DNA from: Parasphingorhabdus flavimaris
GTDB taxonomy: Bacteria > Pseudomonadota > Alphaproteobacteria > Sphingomonadales > Sphingomonadaceae
Direction of reading: 5' to 3'
DNA: 64,000 nucleotides
Assembly (NCBI RefSeq): GCF_013371215.1
Contig: NZ_JABWMH010000003.1
Span: 741,370 to 805,369, forward strand
Shown: positions 46,521 through 53,727 of the stretch, one piece after another
Numbering within the stretch: position 1 is the stretch's first letter
Layout of the letters: the number at the start of each line of letters is the position of its first letter
Notes under the pieces: generated by a model
Databases searched by the model: none
Told to the model about the DNA's origin: nothing
The model's input: only the letters and a program-made list of their open reading frames with translations
Program-made: the position numbers and the translations under genes

Positions 46521-46765
46521 TCCCATAATCTCCTGATGGTAGACTGAGCATCCAGCCGTTTTTTCTCCCCGCAAGAGAGGCCCTGGACCATCAGGGCTTT
46601 GACGCAACCCCGCGAGGACTGCGGCCCGTGTGGCCCGCGCCAGCCTTGTCTCGCGAGGTTCCCCGCTTGGGCAAGCGGTGCGTCATGCGCCCTGACGTTC
46701 CTTTCGGGCTCTTGCGGGATAAAGCGGCAAGGTGCCGAACATCTCCCGCATATCAGGAGAACATC

Positions 46766-47722
46766 ATGGACAATTTATTCAAACAGCAACTTGCTGGTCT
46801 TGACCTTTCCGGTCTCACGATCAGCAGTTCCCCATTTATATCATCGGATTTTCCAGCTCAGGATGCTATCTCGCAGACACTTGCAGCTGTTTGGTCGGAT
46901 TTATTCGCTGTCTTTACCGATACCGCTCTTGAAGCCGACGTTGAAGATCTCGGATGGGGCTTCGTCAATCTCTTCCACCGCGCTGCGCAGCGTAAATCAA
47001 AGCAGCTTGACCGTGCATCGGATGAGGTCCGGGCACTCATCGCATCTGCTGATGGATCGGAAGTTCATACCAGCAACCTGGAAGAGCAGATAGAACGCGC
47101 GCAAGCCGCAGAAGCCTCCATGGTCGCCTTTGAAGAAATGCGCGAGGTTGCAGCAGCGCTCTATCTCGATGAAACGCACAGCTCCTGGAAACCAGTTTCC
47201 AGTTCCCGCGCCAGCCACGGGGCGATGCTGACCTCTGCCGTCATTCAGGGGCGGGATTTTCTCAAAGCTCGCAGCCAGTCCAGACGCAAAGCGCTGATGC
47301 CCGAGGGTGCGCCAATAATCTTTGCTGGTGGCCGCAACAAGCAAGACAGTACTGAAGATGCGAAGACTTTTGCCAACAATGTCTGGGCCACGCTCGACAA
47401 GGTGCATAATTCCGTTGGTGACATGGTGTTGGTCCATGGCGGAGATGGCAAGGGTGCCGACCGTTTAGCTGCCTCTTGGGCTGAGCGTCGCGGCGTTGCG
47501 CAGCTTACCTTTTCGCTGGATCGCCATTTGGGCGCACGAGCAGGCTTCAAACGCAATGAACAGATGCTGGGGCTCGCTCCTCGCTACGTCATTGCATTTC
47601 CCGGGAATGGCGTATTGGAACGTTTGGTCATCGAAGCCAAGAGACGGCGTATCACGGTCGTTGATCGGCGCGGGCCTCTTGGCGTCAGTCCCAAGACAAA
47701 GCCAGCCGATACAGGCAGCTAG
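46766..47722 (+). CDS. DUF2493/SLOG-domain protein
   Basis: From ATG 46766 (CAGGAGA eight bases upstream) the protein has 318 residues. The C-terminal part is the YspA-like SLOG fold: IIFAGGRNKQDSTEDAKTFANNVWATLDKV, MVLVHGGDGKGADRLAASWAERRGV and YVIAFPGNGVLERLVIEAKRRRITVV. The SLOG fold binds nucleotides or nucleotide-derived ligands. The N-terminal half (AVWSDLFAVFTDTALEADVEDLGWGFVNLFHRAAQR) is typical of the plasmid-borne members. These genes occur beside DUF6878, DUF6915, ardC and parB on mobile elements, but no job is known. The longer frame from 46628 crosses the G/C-rich leader. Confidence 0.85.
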   Translation: MDNLFKQQLAGLDLSGLTISSSPFISSDFPAQDAISQTLAAVWSDLFAVFTDTALEADVEDLGWGFVNLFHRAAQRKSKQLDRASDEVRALIASADGSEVHTSNLEEQIERAQAAEASMVAFEEMREVAAALYLDETHSSWKPVSSSRASHGAMLTSAVIQGRDFLKARSQSRRKALMPEGAPIIFAGGRNKQDSTEDAKTFANNVWATLDKVHNSVGDMVLVHGGDGKGADRLAASWAERRGVAQLTFSLDRHLGARAGFKRNEQMLGLAPRYVIAFPGNGVLERLVIEAKRRRITVVDRRGPLGVSPKTKPADTGS

Positions 47723-47767
47723 GCTGTCCGAGTCAGCACCGCTTTGGCGGCGCTGACTTTTCTCGCT

Positions 47768-47791
47768 GAGAGGAAAGGAGGCTCGGGTTTC
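47768..47791 (+). promoter_or_regulatory. Purine-rich leader motif, copy 5
   Basis: GAGAGGAAAGGAGGCTCGGG lies 77 bases before the DUF6878 gene, and GGCTCGGG-TTT-CCCTGAGCC just after it can form a hairpin with one bulge. It matches the copies at 36596, 40984 and 44368. Confidence 0.5.
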
Positions 47792-47844
47792 CCTGAGCCG
47801 GACACACGGTGTGATCGGCTGAAACAGAACCGGAGGTATTTATC

Positions 47845-48309
47845 ATGGAAACGAGGGAATGGATGACGGACTATTTCGACAAACAGAAAACCCGCAATGC
47901 GCGTTTGATCCAGTCTTTTCAGCGCAACAAGTCAGCTATTCTTGATGGGCTGCGAGAAGCAAATGTAGCGAGCGTTGAGCTCAACTATGACGGTATGGGC
48001 GATAGTGGTTGTCTGGAAGGTGCTACCTATTATTCGAACGATAACAAACCAATCGACTGTTCCGATACCAAAGTTGCAATTGAAATTTTTGAGATTGGTT
48101 CGACCATGATCATGCGTAAATCCATGCCACTGGCAGAAGCGCTTGAAACTCTCGCTTATGATGCGCTGGAAGTTCATCATCCGGGATGGGAAATCAATGA
48201 AGGAGCCTATGGCATCTTCAGGATCGAGGTTGAAGAGGGTACGATGGCACTGTGCTGTAGTCTTCGGAGCACCGACTATACCGAAACAGAAATCGGCGGA
48301 GAGGAATAA
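47845..48309 (+). CDS. DUF6878-like protein of mobile elements
   Basis: The 154-residue acidic protein (KSAILDGLREANVASVELNYDGMGDSGCLEGATYY and EALETLAYDALEVHHPGWEINEGAYGIFRIEVEEGTMAL) fits the DUF6878 family. Function is unknown. It shares its stop codon's last base with the start of the next gene, so the two are co-translated. GGAGG lies before the ATG. The acidic character and plasmid context allow an anti-host-defence role, but nothing in the sequence proves it. Confidence 0.65.
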   Translation: METREWMTDYFDKQKTRNARLIQSFQRNKSAILDGLREANVASVELNYDGMGDSGCLEGATYYSNDNKPIDCSDTKVAIEIFEIGSTMIMRKSMPLAEALETLAYDALEVHHPGWEINEGAYGIFRIEVEEGTMALCCSLRSTDYTETEIGGEE

Positions 48310-48668
48310 TGTCGCATTGTCATTATCATGCGCTTTCTTCGGTCCGTAAATGGGGCGGGGAGGCAAGCGATTATCTGCCCCTGCATCAATGGTTTGATAA
48401 ATCGAAGGAAATATTGGCGGACCCGCGTCACCGGGCGCTCCGGCATCATGCCGAAGGTATATTCATGCTGGAATCACTCTTCGGTACGACCATTGTTAAC
48501 GCCGATGGCCGCGAGGTTCCTGTCCGCCTGATCGGCGAACAGCATGTCATGGAAGATTTGGGAACCATCCCCTCGTTTGCGGATTGGGCGCGGCTGATCG
48601 AACCACAGGCCTGGATGATGCGAGGGCAACCAAAGCTCGTCGCCGTTGAAGCGAATATGGCGGCGTAA
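48309..48668 (+). CDS. DUF6915-like protein of mobile elements
   Basis: The 119-residue protein starts SHCHYHALSSVRKWGGEASDYLPLHQWFDKSKEILADPRHRALRHHAEGIFMLESLFG and continues VRLIGEQHVMEDLGTIPSFADW, a pattern I recognise as DUF6915. It is rich in histidine near the N-terminus. The ATG overlaps the preceding stop by one base, so it forms a two-gene unit with the DUF6878 gene. No function is known. Confidence 0.65.
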   Translation: MSHCHYHALSSVRKWGGEASDYLPLHQWFDKSKEILADPRHRALRHHAEGIFMLESLFGTTIVNADGREVPVRLIGEQHVMEDLGTIPSFADWARLIEPQAWMMRGQPKLVAVEANMAA

Positions 48669-49041
48669 GGCTTTTTCACGCGCAGCCTGTTCCGTACTAC
48701 GTGTGCCGGTGTTGCAGGCGGGTTCCCAATATATAACCACTAAGCCAGCCGTTAAACATGCTTGCTTCAATCGTGATTGACGGATCCAAAACACGCGCTG
48801 TCAGCGTCTCCTGAAGATCAAATCAACCGTGACCAATTCGGCTTTTTCGCGAACCTTCCTGAACCAGGTCAGCCGCATTGCAACCAGCTTTGTTACCGGC
48901 CGTGTTGCACCTTTCAGGTGCTGCCCGCACCACCCGGACAAAGCTGGTTTCCCTTCGGTGCAATCCCGCTTCTCCCTGTTTCTAACGGATGTTCGCAAGC
49001 CGGAATGGTCCGGTTTGAAGATTAATATCAGGAGAATAACA
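48669..49041 (+). promoter_or_regulatory. Structured 5' region of ssb
   Basis: No gene is seen in these 373 bases. AACCAGCTTTGT (48882-48893) pairs exactly with ACAAAGCTGGTT (48938-48949), and the interior holds a smaller perfect stem GCACC-TTTCA-GGTGC. Further GC-rich pairing and CAAGCCGGAATGGTCCGGTTTG lie before the ribosome site. A long structured leader of this sort suggests post-transcriptional control of ssb or a second promoter region. Confidence 0.45.
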
Positions 49042-49431
49042 ATGACAAATATCGTAGTTTTGGTTGGACGTGTCACTCGCGATCCAGAAAGCCGGGAAAC
49101 AAACGGTGGTACAACGGTTACAAATCTTTCGGTCGTAACCGATCGGCCAGCCCGCAACAGTGAAGGCAAGACCTACAAGGATGAAAAAGGCTTTACGGTC
49201 AAAGATGCAGAATTCCACCGTATCACTTGCTTCAACGGTCTTGGCAAAAACGTTGCCCAATATTGTACCAAGGGCCAGATGGTTTCGATCGAAGGGCGCC
49301 TGCATTATACGCAATGGGAAGATGCCGATAAAATCAAACGCTATGGCTGCGAAATTCTTGCCGATAAGGTGGATTTTCTCACCCGCGGTGCTTCCCAGGA
49401 TAACAAGGATGCACCCGATATCGGTGAATAA
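49042..49431 (+). CDS. ssb: Single-stranded DNA-binding protein of the element
   Basis: From ATG 49042 (AGGAGA seven bases upstream) the protein has 129 residues. The OB fold is clear: TNIVVLVGRVTRDPESRETNGGTTVTNLSVVTDRPARN, KDAEFHRITCFNGLGKNVAQYCTKGQMVSIEGRLHYTQWED and RYGCEILADKVDFLTRG. It is shorter than chromosomal SSB and lacks the C-terminal DDDIPF tip that recruits partners; it ends DNKDAPDIGE, a weak acidic end. Such SSBs coat the transferred strand during conjugation. The frame upstream to 48829 is the structured leader, not coding. Confidence 0.95.
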   Translation: MTNIVVLVGRVTRDPESRETNGGTTVTNLSVVTDRPARNSEGKTYKDEKGFTVKDAEFHRITCFNGLGKNVAQYCTKGQMVSIEGRLHYTQWEDADKIKRYGCEILADKVDFLTRGASQDNKDAPDIGE

Positions 49432-49457
49432 TCCTTGATCTTCATGCTTAATCAATC

Positions 49458-49490
49458 AGGCCTCGCCGGTTTCCCGGCGGGGCCTTTTTT
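49458..49490 (+). terminator. Intrinsic terminator of ssb
   Basis: AGGCCTCGCCGG pairs with CCGGCGGGGCCT across a TTTC loop (12 pairs, one U-G) and is followed by a T run. It lies 27 bases after the ssb stop. Confidence 0.92.
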
Positions 49491-49514
49491 ATGTTCACAT
49501 GCGTGTTTAGGGAG

Positions 49515-49760
49515 TTAGCGCGCTGAAGTAGAATTTCCAATTTTGAGTGTGGCTAGCGCCTGCTCTTCGTTCATTTTTCCAAGAACTGTTCCCATGCGCT
49601 TGAGACTTTTTGCGCTGAACGTTTCGACGCCGGTTCCCAAGAACATCCGTCCAAGTTCGATTGCCGCTTTGGTCTCCAGCTCTTGCTGTTTTGTGTCGAG
49701 TTTTGCGCGTTCGCTTTCAAGCTTTTTGAGCGCTGCCAGCGCACCTGTTTTTCTGGTCAT
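49515..49760 (-). CDS. Small TraC/TraD-like conjugation-associated protein (DUF6437 type)
   Basis: The 81-residue protein is a coiled-coil followed by a short helical domain (MTRKTGALAALKKLESERAKLDTKQQELETKAAIELGRMFLGTGVETFSAKSLKRMGTVLGKM). It resembles the small proteins next to the relaxase region of alphaproteobacterial conjugative plasmids, and it could bind DNA or the relaxosome. It is divergent from the oriT-like region. Family identification is tentative. Confidence 0.6.
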   Translation of the reverse strand: MTRKTGALAALKKLESERAKLDTKQQELETKAAIELGRMFLGTGVETFSAKSLKRMGTVLGKMNEEQALATLKIGNSTSAR

Positions 49761-50098
49761 GAGATTTCCTTTTTCTCAGTGTTGACCCCTTGAAACTCCG
49801 TAATTGCATATTGTCCCACCTGTAGGAAAATGATTTTTGCGAATGTAATCTGGATGTGGAATACGAATTTGGGGAGGGGTTGCTCACTTGAAGTCCAAGT
49901 ATGATGCGCGAAGGGCCACCGCGTAAAGGACGACGGGGCCCCACCATTTTACCGCTCCGGCGGCTGGGCCGCCTTACGCGATAAAATCGTTTCCCCCATC
50001 GCCGCTTCGCGGCCGCCTGTTCCAGCCGGTCCTGTGACCCGGTAACCCTTCACGCATCACGAGACTTGTCGTCATTTTGACAAATTTCAGGAGGTAGT
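49761..50098. other. oriT-containing non-coding region
   Basis: No gene is seen. A site close to the MOBF nick sequence lies at 49804-49815. Further right the bases 49920-50060 are GC-rich with several short inverted repeats (CGGCGGCTGGGCCGCC, CTTCGCGGCCGCC). The region lies between the small Tra-like protein and the genes leading to the TrwA/TrwB/TrwC-like block, the position oriT has in R388-type plasmids. Confidence 0.45.
49804..49821 (+). other. Candidate oriT nick site (MOBF type)
   Basis: TTGCATATTGTCCCACCT resembles the R388 nic sequence TGCGTATTGTCT, with one difference in the first 11 matched bases (TGCATATTGTC). The element encodes a TrwC-like MOBF relaxase, so such a nic site is expected. 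Strand and exact cut position are inference. Confidence 0.4.
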
Positions 50099-50320
50099 AT
50101 GACACAGGTTATAGATACGGTATTTGATGCACAAAGCTATTTTGCGGCAGTAGAAACAGCGGAACGGAGGGCTCTACACAGCTTCTTTGATCAGCATGTC
50201 GTTGAGGACGACGACCAGGGTTATGTAGCACTGGATGAAGGAGATTATAACGCGCTACCGACATGGGCAATGAACCGGGTTGTCCATACTGTCCATGGGG
50301 CGCTGCTGGATGAATTCTAA
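50099..50320 (+). CDS. Small acidic protein of unknown function
   Basis: The 73-residue protein (MTQVIDTVFDAQSYFAAVETAERR, FFDQHVVEDDDQGYVALDEGDYNALPTWAMNRVVHTVHGALLDEF) has a very good ribosome site (AGGAGG eight bases before the ATG), which supports it as a real gene. It is acidic (net negative) and matches no family I recognise. The small size, acidity and position at the start of the transfer region are compatible with an anti-restriction or anti-defence protein, but no direct evidence shows that. Confidence 0.6.
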   Translation: MTQVIDTVFDAQSYFAAVETAERRALHSFFDQHVVEDDDQGYVALDEGDYNALPTWAMNRVVHTVHGALLDEF

Positions 50321-50393
50321 GGACGGCACACAGGGCAGGGGCCGGAAACGGTCTCTGCCACTATTTTTGTTCGCTTCAGAAAGTGGTAGCGCC

Positions 50394-50445
50394 GAAAATG
50401 TCTTTCAAACCTAGCCCCCCGACCGTCGGCCTGAAAGACATTTTC
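50394..50445. repeat. Perfect 14-bp inverted repeat
   Basis: GAAAATGTCTTTCA (50394-50407) and its exact complement (50432-50445) are 24 bases apart, the interior being C-rich (CTAGCCCCCCGACCGTCGGCC). No T run follows, so it is not an ordinary terminator. It may be a protein-binding site in the transfer region or a structured RNA. Confidence 0.6.
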
Positions 50446-50640
50446 TGCACTGTCGGTTGGCTTAAACCTAACAGGGAGAAATACAAGGTACTTTGCCGAA
50501 AGGCGATTCCATACAATCATTCCGGGAATCGAGTTGCTAACTATCAGGAATAAAGATTATTCAGAATTTCCGTATCGATTCTGGCCATTTGCGACCCGGG
50601 CTGGCGTTGATATGGAAAACACCCAAATCGGGTGACATAG

Positions 50641-50678
50641 GGGCAGCGGAATCCCCATTCTGCTGCCCTTATTTTTTG
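50641..50678 (+). terminator. Intrinsic terminator in the non-coding region
   Basis: GGGCAGCGGAA (50641-50651) pairs with TTCTGCTGCCC (50658-50668) with one G-U and a six-base loop, followed by TTATTTTTTG. No protein gene ends here, apart from the small acidic one 320 bases upstream. Confidence 0.8.
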
Positions 50679-51007
50679 CTCGTGCTTTAGTTTGTAATTC
50701 TAGCCATGGGGTAATTGTGGAACGCCGATGTCAAGCATCAGCGCGCGTTTTTATCCATGCTATCCACGTGGCATAACGCCACATGATGTAATCGAGAAAA
50801 TTCCTAGAAATTTACTGCCGAGCTGGGAACAAAAGAGCGCACACCGTACGCAGCTCGCTGCCTTGGGTATATTGTTTTATATCAATTGTTTAAGTTCCAA
50901 AATGGCCCGATGTAACAGACAAATCCTCTAAGACTTGGTGGGTTTTGGGCAAGTCTTACCCCAATCACGTCAGCATAACATATTGATAAAAAGCGATATA
51001 TAACCGA

Positions 51008-51036
51008 TTGACTTAGACTTGTTCACGATTTATTCT
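51008..51036 (+). promoter_or_regulatory. Sigma-70 promoter of the mobilisation operon
   Basis: TTGACT (51008-51013), a 17-base spacer and TATTCT (51031-51036) form a good promoter 54 bases before the TrwA-like gene. Confidence 0.6.
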
Positions 51037-51060
51037 TATTGGGCTTTTCGAAGGGTGAAC

Positions 51061-51086
51061 CAGGTTCTTGAACGTCAAGGAACCTG
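51061..51086. promoter_or_regulatory. Inverted repeat over the ribosome site of the TrwA-like gene
   Basis: CAGGTTCTTGA and TCAAGGAACCTG pair with a single bulge, and the right arm contains the AAGGAA ribosome site, ending four bases before the ATG at 51090. In DNA it is a candidate operator for the ribbon-helix-helix product itself, as TrwA represses its own operon in R388; in RNA it would hide the ribosome site. Confidence 0.55.
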
Positions 51087-51089
51087 AGT

Positions 51090-51422
51090 ATGACCAACCA
51101 TATTTGCTTACAAACCTATCTTTCTTATCCGCTGGCGCAGTGGGTCAGGTCGGAGGCTGACGATCACGGGGAATGTGTCAGCGTCTTCATTCGTGATCTT
51201 GTGATGGCGGCGTATATTGCGCAGGATGAAGGTAATAGCGACGCTTTAAAAGGCCTCGACAAAGCCCGCGAGATTGTATTTTCGTCCGTAGCGCTTGATG
51301 CCATTTTGACTGCCCATCCAGATAGTTCGCTTCGGCAAAAAACCCATGATGCCTATGCCCGCCGCCTGCAGCGATTGGGGCTTGCTCCTGCCTCTTCGAA
51401 TGGAGGTCGTGATGAAGCGTAA
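51090..51422 (+). CDS. TrwA-like relaxosome accessory protein
   Basis: The 110-residue protein has an N-terminal region like a ribbon-helix-helix DNA-binding protein (CLQTYLSYPLAQWVRSEADDHGECVSVFIRDLVMAAYIAQ) and a helical C-terminus. In R388 the small gene trwA precedes trwB and trwC and binds oriT; here the order (small protein, coupling protein, relaxase) is the same. It overlaps the coupling-protein gene by 11 bases. Sequence similarity alone is weak, so the call rests on order and fold pattern. Confidence 0.6.
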   Translation: MTNHICLQTYLSYPLAQWVRSEADDHGECVSVFIRDLVMAAYIAQDEGNSDALKGLDKAREIVFSSVALDAILTAHPDSSLRQKTHDAYARRLQRLGLAPASSNGGRDEA

Positions 51423-53685
51423 TCTGGTCAATTTCACGCGCGGTAGCCAGCTTCTCGGGCACTTTGGATTCATGTTCGCAAGTGGGCTCAAAGCCCCTCT
51501 CATTATCGCTGCTATTCTCCTGTTAGGGATGTGCTATTGGCAGGTAACATCTGGCCTCACCGACCATCAGCGCTACCTTGCCGGCATGAACCTTTATGCA
51601 TCGCTCTACGGGTTCATGGAGTTTGATCCTACCAAGCCGGTTAATCTTGATCTTGCCGGTGGCGCGAGCACTGAAATGGCGATTTCAACGGTTCAGAACT
51701 TCCCTCCTGTCGTGCGCGCAATGGAAGCATTATGGACTGCGCTCCGGACGGCTTTGGCCATCTCCGTATTGCTGTTTCTGCCTGCCTTTATACTATTTTA
51801 TTGGGTGGCTGAATATTTTGGTGGACGGTCGAAAGAAAGTAAACATGAACGCGGAGCGCAGCTTGCAACATTGCCCCAGCTGCAAGCGGAAATAACCCGC
51901 CATAATGCTAGCGAGCAGGTAAGGGAAATGCGCGCCGAATTAGGCCGGCGTTGGCGACTGGCAGGGCAGCATGGGCTCGATGCGGCGGGCTATTATACTC
52001 CCTCTGCAATTACAGGTGTTCGTTATCCCTGGCGGCTTGAACAGAGCCATGCGATGCTGATCGGAACCACCGGAACCGGTAAAACCGTTGCCTTGCTGGA
52101 GATGATAGACGAGGCCCGCAGAAAGGGACAGCGCGCCGTCATATTCGATCTGACCGGCGCTTTTATCGAACATTTCTATGACCCTTCGCGTGATGTCATA
52201 TTGAACCCGCTTGATGCCCGCTGTCCGCAATGGAGTGTGTTCAATGATTGCAGCACCATTGCCGAATTTCACAGCGCTGCTGAAGCAATAGTACCCCAGG
52301 ATGGGGGCGGCGATGACCAGTTCTGGGTTATTGGTGCCCGCTCGGTATTTGTGCAATCCTGCATGCAACTGATGAAGGCGGGAACGCCAACCAACGAGGC
52401 GCTCGCAAACAAGCTGATTACGGCCGATCTCACAGATGTTCATAAGCTCCTAAAGGGTACTGTCGCGGAGCAACTGACCGCGCCCAAAGCGGCCCGGATG
52501 GCAACCTCAATCCGGGCTGTGCTTAATGCAAATGCCGAGGCTTTGATGTTGCTGCCCAAACATGGTCCGCACTTTTCAATCCGCGACTGGGTGCAGGGTG
52601 AATGCGAACGCGGCGGGATCATATTTATATCCGCGCGCTATGTGGACATGAGTATCTGTTCCAAGCTGCTAACATTGTGGATGGACACTGCGATGAATAC
52701 CCTCATGTCGATGAGCCGGACATCCGATTTGCGGGTGTGGTTCATGATTGATGAGCTGGGCGCATTGCACCGGTTGCCAGCGCTGGAAAAAGGTTTGCAA
52801 ACGGCCCGCAATTTTGGCGGCGCTATCGTGACTGGTATTCATGCATTTGCCAAACTCAAGGAGGTGTATGGTGAAAATATGGCGATGACATTGTCTTCGC
52901 TTGCGCGCACCAAATTAATACTGGCTACAGCCGACCGGGAAACGGCAACATGGTGCTCAGACTTTATCGGTCACCGGCAGATACGCGACATGGAAGAAGG
53001 CTATAGTTACGGCTATAATAATGCCCGTGATGCCGTCAGTCTAACCCCCAGAAGGCAGATCGAACCGCTGCTGCTGCCCGATCAATTTATGAACTTGCCG
53101 CGGCTCAACGGCTACATCAAGTTCCCCGATGGCTTCCCCGCTGCGCCGGTTAAACTGGTCCCGCAATCCTGGCCCAGTCTGGCAGAAGGATTTATTGCGC
53201 GGGCATTTGATGAGCCCGATGAACTGTATAAACCTCGCGCACCCAGCAAAGAACCACTGCCGTCTTCCAAGTCTGAAGGGACGGCTAAAAATAGCCACAG
53301 CGGGGAGGAGGAGCCAGCAGCGGACTCCGATGACAATGACGAAGGCGTTAAACAATCTGCGGCCGATCAGAAGGAGTTTGCCTTTCGGGAGCCCGAAGAA
53401 ATCACCGACGTCCAGTTGTCCGATGAGCCTCAAGATAAAATACTGAAGGGCAACACAGCGGATCCCGCTACCGATGGTCCGATTAAATCGCTCGGCAAGG
53501 ATGAGCAGGCGCCATCACCGTCTCCCGAAGATGACAAACAGCAGCGCTCTGATCTGCCTGATCCATCCGATCCACCGAACAAGGCCCGGTCGCTGAGCGG
53601 TCTGCCGCGTGATGCTGGCCGGGATCTCCGTGAGGGCGCTGTGCGTGATGAGCCGGACCGCGATATCGGCGAATATGACATGTGA
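51412..53685 (+). CDS. Type IV coupling protein (TraD/TrwB family)
   Basis: From ATG 51412 (TGGAGG six bases upstream) the protein has 757 residues. Two membrane segments lie at about 27-44 and 112-132. Walker A is GTTGTGKT (218-225), Walker B is in VWFMIDELGALHRLPALEKGLQ, followed by FGGAIVTGIHAFAKLKEVYG and ASDRE-like TADRETATWCSDFIGHRQ. The C-terminus is a long acidic, proline-rich tail. Coupling proteins carry the relaxase-DNA complex to the type IV secretion channel and supply energy. It precedes the relaxase gene by 42 bases. Confidence 0.95.
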   Translation: MKRNLVNFTRGSQLLGHFGFMFASGLKAPLIIAAILLLGMCYWQVTSGLTDHQRYLAGMNLYASLYGFMEFDPTKPVNLDLAGGASTEMAISTVQNFPPVVRAMEALWTALRTALAISVLLFLPAFILFYWVAEYFGGRSKESKHERGAQLATLPQLQAEITRHNASEQVREMRAELGRRWRLAGQHGLDAAGYYTPSAITGVRYPWRLEQSHAMLIGTTGTGKTVALLEMIDEARRKGQRAVIFDLTGAFIEHFYDPSRDVILNPLDARCPQWSVFNDCSTIAEFHSAAEAIVPQDGGGDDQFWVIGARSVFVQSCMQLMKAGTPTNEALANKLITADLTDVHKLLKGTVAEQLTAPKAARMATSIRAVLNANAEALMLLPKHGPHFSIRDWVQGECERGGIIFISARYVDMSICSKLLTLWMDTAMNTLMSMSRTSDLRVWFMIDELGALHRLPALEKGLQTARNFGGAIVTGIHAFAKLKEVYGENMAMTLSSLARTKLILATADRETATWCSDFIGHRQIRDMEEGYSYGYNNARDAVSLTPRRQIEPLLLPDQFMNLPRLNGYIKFPDGFPAAPVKLVPQSWPSLAEGFIARAFDEPDELYKPRAPSKEPLPSSKSEGTAKNSHSGEEEPAADSDDNDEGVKQSAADQKEFAFREPEEITDVQLSDEPQDKILKGNTADPATDGPIKSLGKDEQAPSPSPEDDKQQRSDLPDPSDPPNKARSLSGLPRDAGRDLREGAVRDEPDRDIGEYDM

Positions 53686-53727
53686 AACCTGCGCGGTGGA
53701 GGGCGCGTTCAATGATAGGAATGGACT

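Larger units (their letters stand above)
50321..51089. other. 769-base non-coding region before the mobilisation operon
   Basis: No convincing gene is present; the 67-residue frame at 50728-50931 has no ribosome site or recognisable product. The region holds a 14-bp inverted repeat (50394-50445), an intrinsic terminator (50641-50678), a sigma-70 promoter (51008-51036) and a hairpin over the next gene's ribosome site (51061-51086). The left half could encode an RNA ending at the terminator. Confidence 0.5.

Noticed and set aside
50728..50931. 67-codon frame in the transfer region
   Set aside because: No ribosome site, no similarity, and composition unlike neighbours.
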